A stretch of DNA of 19,209 nt from JAFKKS01 sp039808325 (GTDB lineage Bacteria > Pseudomonadota > Alphaproteobacteria > Rhizobiales > Xanthobacteraceae). The stretch lies in NCBI GenBank assembly GCA_039808325.1, contig JBDHSU010000082.1, positions 1 to 19,209 of the forward strand. The letters are read 5' to 3'. The translations under genes and the position numbers were made by a program. This document shows positions 6,722 to 14,304 of the stretch, piece by piece; the stretch's first letter is position 1, and each line of letters starts with the position of its first letter. The notes under the pieces were generated by a model, which did not search any database, was not told the origin of the DNA, and was given only the letters and a program-made list of their open reading frames with translations.

Positions 6722-7747
6722 ATGCGAAACCCTGAATTTGCTGCGCTGACGGCCTTCGTGGCTGTTGCCGAACAGCAAAATTTTACCCGTGCGGCCGCGA
6801 GCCTCGGCATTGCGACGTCAACGCTCAGCCAAACCATCCGTACGCTCGAGGAGCAGCTCGGCGTGCGTCTTCTCAACCGCACGACGCGCTCGGTCGCGCC
6901 GACCGAAGCCGGCGCACGCTTGCTCGACCGGCTGCAGCCCGCGCTCGAAAGCATCGGCAAAGCCGTCGAAACGGTCAACGCGTTTCGCGACAGCCCGATG
7001 GGAACGCTGCGGCTCTCGGTGTCCCGGCCTTCGATATTGCACGTCATCGCACCGCTGCTAAAGCCGTTTCTTGCCGAACACCCGGCAATCACGGTCGAGA
7101 TCGTCGCGGAGGATTCGCGCCAGGATATTATCAGCGGCCGCTTCGATGCCGGCGTGCGCGTCGGCGAGTTCATCGAGCAGGACATGATCGCGGTGCGGCT
7201 GGCCGACGAATTCCGCATGATCGCCGTCGCGTCGCCGAAATATCTCGAACAGCACCCCGTGCCGCTGCATCCCGACGATCTGCGCGACCATAATTGCATC
7301 CGTCACCGTTGGAGCTCCGACGCTGCGATGCATCCCTGGAGCTTCCAGCGCGGCAACGAGACCATCGATGTCGCGGTGGACGGACAGCTCGTCGTGAACG
7401 ACCTGCATCTCGCGCTCTACGCCGCCCGCGACGGCGCAGGCGTTGCCTATCTTCCCGAGGCTTTCGTGTGTCCGTATTTCAATGCCGGGTTGCTGGTGCG
7501 TCTCCTGGACGACTGGTCACACACCCGGTCCGGTGTATTCCTGTACTATTCCGGACGGCGGCACGTCCCCGCGCCGCTGCAGGCGTTCATCGCCTATGTG
7601 CGTCGACGTGGGAACGAAAAAAAGGCACCGAACGAAATCGCGTCGCGAAACGGCAACGCTCCTTTGCACGACGAGACCCTGGCGCGGGCCTCGATCGTCG
7701 GCGGCACGGCGGGCGACGCGTCAAACGGCCGCGCGCACGTCAGCTGA
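6722..7747 (+). CDS. LysR-family transcriptional regulator
   Basis: With the start at 6722 the protein is 341 residues. The N-terminal winged helix-turn-helix (about 5-64) reads FVAVAEQQNFTRAAASLGI, then STLSQTIRTLEEQLGVRLLN and TTRSVAPTEAG, diagnostic of LysR regulators. The effector-binding domain spans about 93-295 and resembles the CrgA-like group. After residue 297 there is an extra, polar, low-complexity tail of about 45 residues that ordinary LysR proteins lack. The frame is open back to 6581, but family members begin close to MRNPEFAALTAF; the ribosome site before this ATG is weak (GGCGAGAA). It is divergent from a small exported protein, a typical LysR target arrangement. The effector is unknown. 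Confidence 0.92.
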   Translation: MRNPEFAALTAFVAVAEQQNFTRAAASLGIATSTLSQTIRTLEEQLGVRLLNRTTRSVAPTEAGARLLDRLQPALESIGKAVETVNAFRDSPMGTLRLSVSRPSILHVIAPLLKPFLAEHPAITVEIVAEDSRQDIISGRFDAGVRVGEFIEQDMIAVRLADEFRMIAVASPKYLEQHPVPLHPDDLRDHNCIRHRWSSDAAMHPWSFQRGNETIDVAVDGQLVVNDLHLALYAARDGAGVAYLPEAFVCPYFNAGLLVRLLDDWSHTRSGVFLYYSGRRHVPAPLQAFIAYVRRRGNEKKAPNEIASRNGNAPLHDETLARASIVGGTAGDASNGRAHVS

Positions 7748-7770
7748 AGCACGATCGGAAGGACGTGACG

Positions 7771-7797
7771 AGGCCGCGGATTATTCCGCGGCCTTTT
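7771..7797 (+). terminator. Intrinsic terminator of the LysR gene, overlapping the ileS stop
   Basis: A nine-base perfect stem, AGGCCGCGG (7771-7779) and CCGCGGCCT (7786-7794), with loop ATTATT is followed by TTT on the plus strand. The distance from the LysR stop is 23 bases. The ileS stop codon (7781-7783) lies in the loop, and its last codons form part of the stem. Confidence 0.8.
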
Positions 7798-10753
7798 GCA
7801 ATGCGTCCCACTCGCGCAGCGCCTGCGCGTCGCGCGGGGTGACGTCGGGATACTGCGGATCCGAGCCGACCGCCGGCGAGATTTTCCACGATCGCGCGCA
7901 CTTCTTGCCCGTTGCCGGCGCGAACACGACCGCGACGTCGCGCACATCATCCAGCCGAAACGCATCGGCCGGGCCTTGGCCTTGCACCAGGGTTGCGGCC
8001 GACGTGATGCAGACTTCCGCAAGGTCGATGTCGATCAGCGCTTCGAACAAACCGCCGTCGGCGACATAGATCGTCGGAGCGGCCTCGAGCGACGAGCCGA
8101 TCCGTTTACTCGCCCGCTCCTTTTCCAGCGCGCCGGTGACGACCCGGCGCACGAGGCGGATCTTGCGCCACTTCTCGGCGAGCGCATCGTCCCGCCACGC
8201 GGCCGGCACCGCCGGGAAGATTTCCAGATGCACCGAGCCGTCCGCCGACGGATGACGCGCGAGCCAAGCCTCCTCGGCCGTGAAGCAGAGCATCGGCGCC
8301 AGCCACGCGACCGTGCATTCGAACAGGCGATCGAGCACCGTCAGGCATGCCTTGCGCGTTTTCGATGAAATCGGATCGCAATAGAGCGCGTCCTTGCGCA
8401 CGTCGAAGTAGAACGCCGAGAGATCGACGGTCATGAATGTCGCAAGCAGCGCGAAGATGCGCTTGTAATCGAACGCCGCGTAAGCCTCGCGCACGTCGGC
8501 GTCGACCTCGACGAGGCGATGCAGCATCAGCCGCTCGAGTTCGGGCATCTCGCTGTCGGCGACGCGATCCTTTTCGTGGAAATGCGCGAGATTGCCGAGC
8601 ATCCAGCGCAAGGTGTTGCGCAGCTTGCGATAGGTGTCGGCCGTGGTCTTGAGAATTTCCGGTCCGATGCGGATGTCGTCGGCATAGTCCGACGCGCAGA
8701 CCCACATGCGCAGGATATCGGCGCCGGACTGCTTGATGACATCCTGCGGCACGACCGTGTTGCCGAGGGACTTCGACATCTTGCGGCCGTCCTCGGCGAG
8801 AACGAAGCCATGCGTCAAAACGATATCGAACGGCGCGCGGCCGCGCGTGCCGCAGCTTTCCAGCAAGGAAGAATGGAACCAGCCGCGATGCTGGTCGGAG
8901 CCCTCGAGATACATCACGGTGTCGTCGCCGCCGTCGCGCTTGCGCCTGATGCCGGCGAGGCTCGGGAAATGCCGCGGGTCTTCCAGCGTGAAGGCGTGCG
9001 TCGAGCCGGACTCGAACCAGACGTCGAGAATATCGTCGACCTTTTTCCAGTCCTCGTTGGCGCGCTTGCCGAGGAAGCGCTCGCGCGCACCCTCCTTGTA
9101 CCAGGCGTCGGCGCCTTCCTTCTCGAAGATCTCGCCGATGCGCGCATCAACCTGCGGATCGCGCAGGATTTCCGCCGATCCATCCGCCTGCTCGCGCACG
9201 AACACCGCGATCGGCACGCCCCAGGCGCGCTGGCGCGAGATCACCCAGTCGGGGCGATTCTCGATCATGCCGTTGATGCGGTTCTCGCCCTGCGGCGGCA
9301 CCCACCGCGTTTCCTTGATCGCGGTCAACGCACGATGGCGCAGCGTGTCGCCCGGCTTCACGCTGCCGTCGGCGCCGATCAGCGCCTTGTCCATGGCGAT
9401 GAACCATTGCGGCGTGTTGCGGAAGATCACCGGCTTCTTCGAGCGCCACGAGTGCGGATACTGATGCTTCAAGCGGCCGCGCGCGATCAGCATGCCGGCG
9501 TCGGCCAGTGCCTTGATCACCGCGTCGTTGGCGTCACCCTTCGCGCCCTTGTCGGTTAGCACGCGCTTTCCCTCGAAGCCCGGCGCCTGCGCGGTGAGCG
9601 CGCCGTTCTCGTCGACGGTATAGGGAATGCGGGTGTCGATGCCGCGTGCCTCGAGAGCACGCGCATTCGCCATCCAGATGTCGAAGTCCTCGCGGCCGTG
9701 GCCGGGCGCGGTGTGGACGAAGCCGGTGCCGGCGTCGTCGCTGACGTGATCGCCCTCCAGCATCGGCACGGCGAAATCGTAGCCGCCCATGCTTTTCAGC
9801 GGATGCGCACCGACGATCGCGGCCAGTTGTCCAACGCTCACGGGTTGACGCTTCTCGAAGCGCGTGACGCGCGCCTGTTTCATCACGTCGTCAGCGAGCG
9901 CGTCGGCCAGGATATATTTGTCGCCCGCCTTGGCCCAGTTGTCGGCCGGCGCCTCGGTCACTTCATAGAGCGCGTAGGCGACCTTCTCGGAGAAGCTGAT
10001 CGCGCGGTTGCCCGGCATCGTCCAAGGCGTCGTCGTCCAGATGATGACCGACGCGCCTTGAAGTCCCGGCTCGTTCGTCTGCACGATCGGAAACTTCACC
10101 CACACCGTGTCGGAGGTGTAGTCCTCATACTCGACCTCCGCCTCGGCGAGCGCGGTCTTCTCGACCACGGACCACATCACCGGCTTGGAGCCCCGATAAA
10201 GCCCGCCGTTGGCGGCGAACTTGATCACCTCGCGGGCGATCTGCGCCTCCGAGGCGAAATCCATCGTCGCATAGCGACCCTTCCAGTCGCCTTCGACGCC
10301 GAGGCGCTTGAACTCCTCGCGCTGCACGTCGAGCCAGTGATTGGCGAAGGCGCGGCACTCGCCGCGAAATTCGTTGATCGGGATCGCATCCTTGTTCTTG
10401 CCCTTGGCGCGATACTCCTCCTCGACCTTCCATTCGATCGGCAGGCCATGGCAATCCCAGCCCGGCACGTAGTTCGAGTCGAAGCCGAGCATCTGCTGGC
10501 TGCGCGTCACCACGTCCTTGAGCACCTTATTGAGCGCGGTGCCGATATGGATATTGCCGTTGGCGTAGGGCGGGCCGTCGTGCAGCACGAAGCGCGCGCG
10601 CCCTTTGGAGGCCTCGCGCAAGCGGCGGTAGAGGCCGAGCTTCTCCCAGCGTGCGAGAAGCTCCGGCTCCTTTTGCGGGAGGCCGGCGCGCATCGGAAAG
10701 TCGGTCTGGGGCAGGAACAGCGTGACGCTGTAGTCGCGGGCTTTGTCGGTCAT
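7781..10753 (-). CDS. ileS: Isoleucine--tRNA ligase
   Basis: This class I synthetase of 990 residues charges tRNA-Ile and edits valine. The HIGH-type motif appears as PPYANGNIHIGTALN (61-75) and KMSKS is at 658-662, both at normal positions. The editing domain lies between them (about 200-400) and contains the expected IIWTTTPWTMPGNRAI and PGHGREDF stretches. The anticodon-binding region follows. The C-terminal end reads KKCARSWKIS and has only one cysteine of the pairs that bind zinc in the E. coli enzyme, so that zinc site appears absent. No resistance-type divergence is evident. It lies downstream of ribF on the same strand after a 199-base gap. The ribosome site before ATG 10753 is weak, but the start matches relatives. 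Confidence 0.97.
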   Translation of the reverse strand: MTDKARDYSVTLFLPQTDFPMRAGLPQKEPELLARWEKLGLYRRLREASKGRARFVLHDGPPYANGNIHIGTALNKVLKDVVTRSQQMLGFDSNYVPGWDCHGLPIEWKVEEEYRAKGKNKDAIPINEFRGECRAFANHWLDVQREEFKRLGVEGDWKGRYATMDFASEAQIAREVIKFAANGGLYRGSKPVMWSVVEKTALAEAEVEYEDYTSDTVWVKFPIVQTNEPGLQGASVIIWTTTPWTMPGNRAISFSEKVAYALYEVTEAPADNWAKAGDKYILADALADDVMKQARVTRFEKRQPVSVGQLAAIVGAHPLKSMGGYDFAVPMLEGDHVSDDAGTGFVHTAPGHGREDFDIWMANARALEARGIDTRIPYTVDENGALTAQAPGFEGKRVLTDKGAKGDANDAVIKALADAGMLIARGRLKHQYPHSWRSKKPVIFRNTPQWFIAMDKALIGADGSVKPGDTLRHRALTAIKETRWVPPQGENRINGMIENRPDWVISRQRAWGVPIAVFVREQADGSAEILRDPQVDARIGEIFEKEGADAWYKEGARERFLGKRANEDWKKVDDILDVWFESGSTHAFTLEDPRHFPSLAGIRRKRDGGDDTVMYLEGSDQHRGWFHSSLLESCGTRGRAPFDIVLTHGFVLAEDGRKMSKSLGNTVVPQDVIKQSGADILRMWVCASDYADDIRIGPEILKTTADTYRKLRNTLRWMLGNLAHFHEKDRVADSEMPELERLMLHRLVEVDADVREAYAAFDYKRIFALLATFMTVDLSAFYFDVRKDALYCDPISSKTRKACLTVLDRLFECTVAWLAPMLCFTAEEAWLARHPSADGSVHLEIFPAVPAAWRDDALAEKWRKIRLVRRVVTGALEKERASKRIGSSLEAAPTIYVADGGLFEALIDIDLAEVCITSAATLVQGQGPADAFRLDDVRDVAVVFAPATGKKCARSWKISPAVGSDPQYPDVTPRDAQALREWDALQKAAE

Positions 10754-10952
10754 GGCTCGGTCGTCGTCGGCTGGATGCGGAGGGTGCAGGCTCGAAATCT
10801 CTCCCGGTCCTCCGCCGCGCGGACGCGCTCAGGCGGAAGCCGGGCCGCTAATGCGGCGAAGGCTCGCGCCTATCGCCAAAATTTTGGTGCGCTGCAACGA
10901 CATAGCGGCTCTCATAGCAGGGACTTTTCGCACCCGAAAGGGGCCCAGGCCT

Positions 10953-11930
10953 CTAAATCGGAGGAAAGGCCTGCGGCAAGCGGGCGAGCGCAGCGCGCGC
11001 CAGCGCGGAGTCCTCGTTCATGCGTGCGACGAGGGCATCTATACCATCGAACTTCAGCTCGGGCCGGATCCAACCGAGGAAAGCCACATCGAGCGTCCGG
11101 CCATAGAGGTCCCCGGCGAAATCGAACAGAAAGACCTCCAGCAGCGGCGCGCCGTTGTCGAAGGTCGGACGGCGGCCAAAACTGGCGACGCCGTCGTAGC
11201 GGCGGCCGTCGACCCCGACGCGGACGGCATAGATGCCGTGCTTCAGGCCGCAGGCGGGGTCGAGCCGGATATTGGCGGTCGGGAAGCCGAGGTCGCGGCC
11301 GCGCTTTTCGCCGTGGACGACCGGCCCCGAGACGAACCAGGGATAGCCGAGCAATTCGGCCGCTTCGACCACGCGCCCCTCGCCGAGGGCGGCGCGGATG
11401 GCGGTGGAGGAGACGGGCCGGCCCTCGTCCTCCGTCGGCGCGACGATATCGACGGCGATGCCGTGCCGCGCGCCCTGCTCGGCCAGGAAGGCCGGCGAGC
11501 CCTGGCGGCCACGGCCGAAATGAAAATCGAAGCCCACGACGACGCCGCGCACCCCAAGGCGTTCGACGAGAATACGGCCGATAAACTCTTCCGCGGAATG
11601 GGCCGCGAGCGTCGCGTCGAAATCAAGCACGATCGCGCCGCCGAGACCGGTGGCCGCAAGCAGCCGCAGCTTGGCGTCTGCGTCGGTGAGGCGGAAAAGC
11701 GGGACGTCCGCGCGGAAATAGCTGCGCGGATGCGGCTCGAAGGTCAACGCCAGGGCGGGCGCCGACATCGCCCGGGCACGCCTGAGCGCGGTCGCGATGA
11801 CCGCGCGATGCCCGCGGTGCACGCCGTCGAAGTTGCCGATGGCGACGACGGCCCCGCGCAAGGGCGGGGGCAGAGGATCGCCTTGGCGAACGATCCGGAA
11901 CGGCGACGTTGGCTGCGGGGATTGGGTCAT
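10953..11930 (-). CDS. ribF: Bifunctional riboflavin kinase/FMN adenylyltransferase
   Basis: This 325-residue cytoplasmic enzyme makes FMN from riboflavin and then FAD from FMN. The N-terminal adenylyltransferase domain (about 26-185) has the nucleotide-binding GNFDGVHRGH (32-41), FGRGRQG (138-144) and SSTAIR (174-179). The C-terminal riboflavin kinase domain (about 195-320) has GFPTAN (215-220), GIYAV and the catalytic-type glutamate E265 in LEVFLFDF. Length and order match the prokaryotic fusion. It precedes ileS in the same direction, an arrangement common in Proteobacteria. It is divergent from the cheY-like gene. The ribosome site is weak (GTGAGCG). Confidence 0.96.
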   Translation of the reverse strand: MTQSPQPTSPFRIVRQGDPLPPPLRGAVVAIGNFDGVHRGHRAVIATALRRARAMSAPALALTFEPHPRSYFRADVPLFRLTDADAKLRLLAATGLGGAIVLDFDATLAAHSAEEFIGRILVERLGVRGVVVGFDFHFGRGRQGSPAFLAEQGARHGIAVDIVAPTEDEGRPVSSTAIRAALGEGRVVEAAELLGYPWFVSGPVVHGEKRGRDLGFPTANIRLDPACGLKHGIYAVRVGVDGRRYDGVASFGRRPTFDNGAPLLEVFLFDFAGDLYGRTLDVAFLGWIRPELKFDGIDALVARMNEDSALARAALARLPQAFPPI

Positions 11931-12018
11931 CGATTGGCGCTCACGGCGCGGGACGGTGAAAGCGTAGCGGCCGTAAAGTCAAGACGGCGCACGCGAAAAT
12001 CCTTCGAAATTTCAGAGA

Positions 12019-12033
12019 TTAACCGGATATTCA
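12019..12033. promoter_or_regulatory. Possible CtrA-type site upstream of cheY
   Basis: TTAA-N7-TTCA at 12019-12033 differs by one base from the full CtrA consensus TTAA-N7-TTAA. CtrA controls motility genes in many Alphaproteobacteria. The site lies 102 bases before the cheY start, a plausible promoter position, but one near-match in about 200 bases is weak evidence. Confidence 0.25.
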
Positions 12034-12064
12034 GCGGCTCCGGCTAGCGTCGGCGCGAGCCTGC

Positions 12065-12084
12065 GGCCCATGCATGCATGGGCC
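12065..12084. promoter_or_regulatory. Twenty-base perfect palindrome upstream of cheY
   Basis: GGCCCATGCATGCATGGGCC is perfectly self-complementary and lies 50 bases before the cheY start, in the divergent ribF/cheY interval. It could be an operator for a dimeric regulator or a leader hairpin. No known regulator motif is recognised. Confidence 0.4.
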
Positions 12085-12134
12085 CCATACAACCAGGATG
12101 GCGGCTCCCGACGGATCGCTACAGGAGTGAGGCG

Positions 12135-12518
12135 ATGGCTATCGACCACGCGATGCCGGTTCTCGTTGTCGACGACTACAGCACGATGATCCGCATCATC
12201 CGCAATCTTCTTCGACAGCTCGGCTTCGAGAACGTCGACGATGCCACGGACGGCTCGGCGGCGCTGGCGAAGATGCGCGACCGCCGCTACGGCCTCGTCA
12301 TCTCGGATTGGAACATGGAGCCGATGACCGGCTACGAATTGTTGAAGCAAGTGCGCGCCACGCCGGAGTTCGCCAGGACGCCGTTCATCATGGTCACGGC
12401 GGAAGCGAAGACCGAGAACGTCATCGCCGCCAAAAAGGCGGGGGTGAACAACTACATCGTCAAGCCGTTCAACGCGCAAACGCTGAAGACGAAGATCGAG
12501 ACCGTGTTTGCCGCCTGA
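12135..12518 (+). CDS. cheY: CheY-type chemotaxis response regulator
   Basis: This is a stand-alone receiver domain of 127 residues. The acidic pocket is D13-D14, the phosphorylation site is D58 in LVISDWNMEPMTGYELL, the switch threonine is T88 and the conserved lysine is K110 in IVKPFN, all at canonical spacing. There is no output domain, so signalling must be by protein contact, as with CheY and the flagellar motor. The ATG at 12135 is preceded by AGGAGTGAGGCG. The frame is open 19 codons upstream, but that part is outside the fold. The next gene, 27 bases downstream, is a CheZ-like phosphatase, which supports a CheY role over other single-domain receivers. No histidine kinase is in the window. 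Confidence 0.92.
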   Translation: MAIDHAMPVLVVDDYSTMIRIIRNLLRQLGFENVDDATDGSAALAKMRDRRYGLVISDWNMEPMTGYELLKQVRATPEFARTPFIMVTAEAKTENVIAAKKAGVNNYIVKPFNAQTLKTKIETVFAA

Positions 12519-12545
12519 CGCGCTTTTCGCCGACATATTCACGTT

Positions 12546-13214
12546 GTGAGTGCAGCTATGCCGGCTCCTGACTCGAACCCTCTTGCCGGCTCCGACGGCG
12601 CCGTGAAGCACGCCGTGGCGCCCTCTTTGGCCGATGTCGTGCGACTCGCCGAAATCAGCGCCGCCGCCTCGCAGGCTTTTTCCCAACTCCTCGATTCCAC
12701 GATCGTGCGGGAGATGCGCGACATCGCCGTGCATCTCGCCGCGACGAAGCGCGAGATCGGCAAATTGCAGGCAAACGACATCAAGAACGTGCGTATTCCC
12801 GCCGCCGGAAACGAGCTCAAGGCCGTCACCCGATCGACCGAGGCGGCGACGAATACGATCCTTGCCTGCGCCGAAGCGGTGATGGCGGCGGACGCTTCCG
12901 ATCCCGCGCGCTATAAGGCGCTGGTCGACGAAAAAATGCTGCAAATCTTCGAGGCGTGCGCGTTTCAGGATACGGCCGGCCAGCGCGTCGGCAAGGTGGT
13001 GGAGACGCTGCAGCATATCGAAGCGCGTGTCGCATCCTTTGCCGCAGCCGTCCGCGCGCAGGATACGCCAGGGCCTGCAAACGACGTGGAGCGCGAGCGT
13101 GCCGAGCGCCGGCGCCGCCTGCATATCCACGGGCCGCAGGATGGCGGCGCCGCTCCGGACGGCAGCGACCTCAAAGACGGACGGCAGGCCGAGATCGACA
13201 AGATGTTCGACTGA
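12546..13214 (+). CDS. cheZ: CheZ-like CheY-P phosphatase
   Basis: The 222-residue, largely helical protein has the CheZ signature FQDTAGQRV at 140-148. D142 and Q146 correspond to the E. coli catalytic pair D143/Q147, which bind the metal and place the attacking water on phospho-CheY. The C-terminus, AEIDKMFD after a polar linker (about 175-212), resembles the CheY-tethering peptide that ends CheZ proteins. The N-terminal half (about 27-115) should form the long helical hairpin of the dimer. The gene begins 27 bases after cheY, so it is surely cotranscribed. GTG 12546 is given as the start; ATG 12558 is an equally possible choice, as neither has a strong ribosome site. Confidence 0.85.
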   Translation: MSAAMPAPDSNPLAGSDGAVKHAVAPSLADVVRLAEISAAASQAFSQLLDSTIVREMRDIAVHLAATKREIGKLQANDIKNVRIPAAGNELKAVTRSTEAATNTILACAEAVMAADASDPARYKALVDEKMLQIFEACAFQDTAGQRVGKVVETLQHIEARVASFAAAVRAQDTPGPANDVERERAERRRRLHIHGPQDGGAAPDGSDLKDGRQAEIDKMFD

Positions 13215-13229
13215 CGGCGCTTGGCGCCG
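13215..13229. terminator. Short hairpin between convergent cheZ and HAD genes
   Basis: A six-base stem CGGCGC/GCGCCG with a TTG loop fills most of the 20-base gap between the cheZ stop and the HAD-gene stop. It has no T run. It is the only candidate terminator here and remains weak. Confidence 0.3.
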
Positions 13230-13234
13230 CGCGG

Positions 13235-14110
13235 TTACCAAACCAGCGCGCGCGTCACCGCCATCGCGCGCGTGCCGGCCGCCGCGAAAATGCGCTCCAG
13301 ATTTGCAAGATCCGGTTCGTCACGATCGCCGAGTTCCTCGGCGTGGATGCCCGCGGTGACGAATAGACAATCAAGTCCCTGGGCATCCGCGCCTTTCACA
13401 TCCGTGCGAACGGAATCGCCGATCGCGAGCACGCGCGCGAGCGGCGTGTCGTTGCCTCTCAGCTTTCGCGCTTCCGCCAGAGCCTGCTCGTAGATCGGCG
13501 CATAGGGCTTGCCGGCGTACAGCACGTCCCCGCCCATGGTGCGGTAAAGGTCCGCGATCGCCCCGCCGCAATAGATGAGGCGCGTGCCGCGCTCGACGAC
13601 GAGGTCGGGGTTGCCGCAGACCATGAACATGTTCCGTGTCCGCAACCGGCCGAGAAGATCGCGGTAATCCTCGGGCGTCTCGACGTCGTCGTTGAACGGG
13701 CCGGTGCATACGACGTAGTCAGCCTTTTCGGCCGGCGCGAAGGCCACGTCGAGGCCCTTGAAGACGCCGAGGTCGCGCTCGGGGCCGATATGGAAGATTG
13801 TCTGGCCGGGCCGGTCGGCGACCACGGCACGGGTCACGTCGCCCGACGTGACGATGCCGTCGAAGGCGGTGCGCGGCACCTTGAGATGATCGAGGAAGTG
13901 AACGACCTCCGCGCTCGGACGCGGCGCATTCGAGATCAGCACCACCGTGCCGCCCCGCGCACGGAACCGCGTCAGCGCCTCGCATGCGCGCGGCCAGGCG
14001 GCGACGCCGTTGTGCACGATGCCCCAGATGTCGGAAAGCACCACGTCGTAGCGCGGCGCGAGCGAGGCGAAATTCCCGGTGAGGGTCAGCGGAGAGGACT
14101 GGGATGTCAT
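13235..14110 (-). CDS. TIGR01459-family HAD-IIA hydrolase
   Basis: This 291-residue protein belongs to the NagD-like subclass IIA of the haloacid dehalogenase superfamily. Motif I reads LSDIWGIVHNG (25-35), with nucleophile D27. Motif II is VVLISNAPRPS (56-66), and the C-terminal acidic motif lies in VLAIGDSVRTDVKGADAQGLD. The residue two after the nucleophile is W29 rather than the aspartate that serves as general acid in typical HAD phosphatases. This DxWG form is, as I recall, characteristic of the TIGR01459 family. The substrate is unknown. In relatives this gene often lies just before ribF and ileS; here cheY-cheZ separates them. Confidence 0.88.
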   Translation of the reverse strand: MTSQSSPLTLTGNFASLAPRYDVVLSDIWGIVHNGVAAWPRACEALTRFRARGGTVVLISNAPRPSAEVVHFLDHLKVPRTAFDGIVTSGDVTRAVVADRPGQTIFHIGPERDLGVFKGLDVAFAPAEKADYVVCTGPFNDDVETPEDYRDLLGRLRTRNMFMVCGNPDLVVERGTRLIYCGGAIADLYRTMGGDVLYAGKPYAPIYEQALAEARKLRGNDTPLARVLAIGDSVRTDVKGADAQGLDCLFVTAGIHAEELGDRDEPDLANLERIFAAAGTRAMAVTRALVW

Positions 14111-14233
14111 GAGAGAGCCGTGTGCGCGATGCCCGGCTCCTTAAAGCATTTGCCGGGCGGCGCAAGCACTTCGCCAGCTCCCTGGGGTCTGATCCAACGG
14201 CATTGAATCGGACCCGTCGCTATCGTTTTGTTT

Positions 14234-14303
14234 GAGCATGATCCCCCGGACGGGCCCGAGGGTATGCTTTCCGAAAGCCGGGTTCCACTTTTCCTCATCC
14301 CGC
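14234..14303. repeat. Palindromic intergenic repeat abutting the EAL gene
   Basis: The 194-base gap 14111-14304 has no gene. Its right part shows the repeat type GAGCATGATCC ... CACTTTTCCTCATCCCGC. Read on the minus strand, the last 18 bases (14286-14303) are identical to 18131-18148 (GCGGGATGAGGAAAAGTG). The left part contains GAGCATGATC and inverted GGGTATGCTTTC blocks. This element family is widespread in Hyphomicrobiales. It begins directly after the stop of the EAL-domain gene and may serve as its 3' structure. Confidence 0.65.
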
Positions 14304-14304
14304 G

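Noticed and set aside
8519..9559. Open frame of 346 codons on the plus strand
   Set aside because: It is a shadow of ileS without domain similarity.
10754..10952. Riboswitch or T-box upstream of ileS
   Set aside because: No T-box sequence or antiterminator pairing is visible, and T-boxes are not expected in this class; only the weak leader with scattered GC stems is seen.
9698..11584. Open frame of 628 codons on the plus strand
   Set aside because: It runs antisense to ileS and ribF, is Arg/Ala/Gly-rich with no recognisable domain, and is the usual high-GC shadow of strong genes.
12012..13241. Open frame of 409 codons on the minus strand
   Set aside because: It is antisense to cheY and cheZ, both of which have catalytic signatures in the plus frame.
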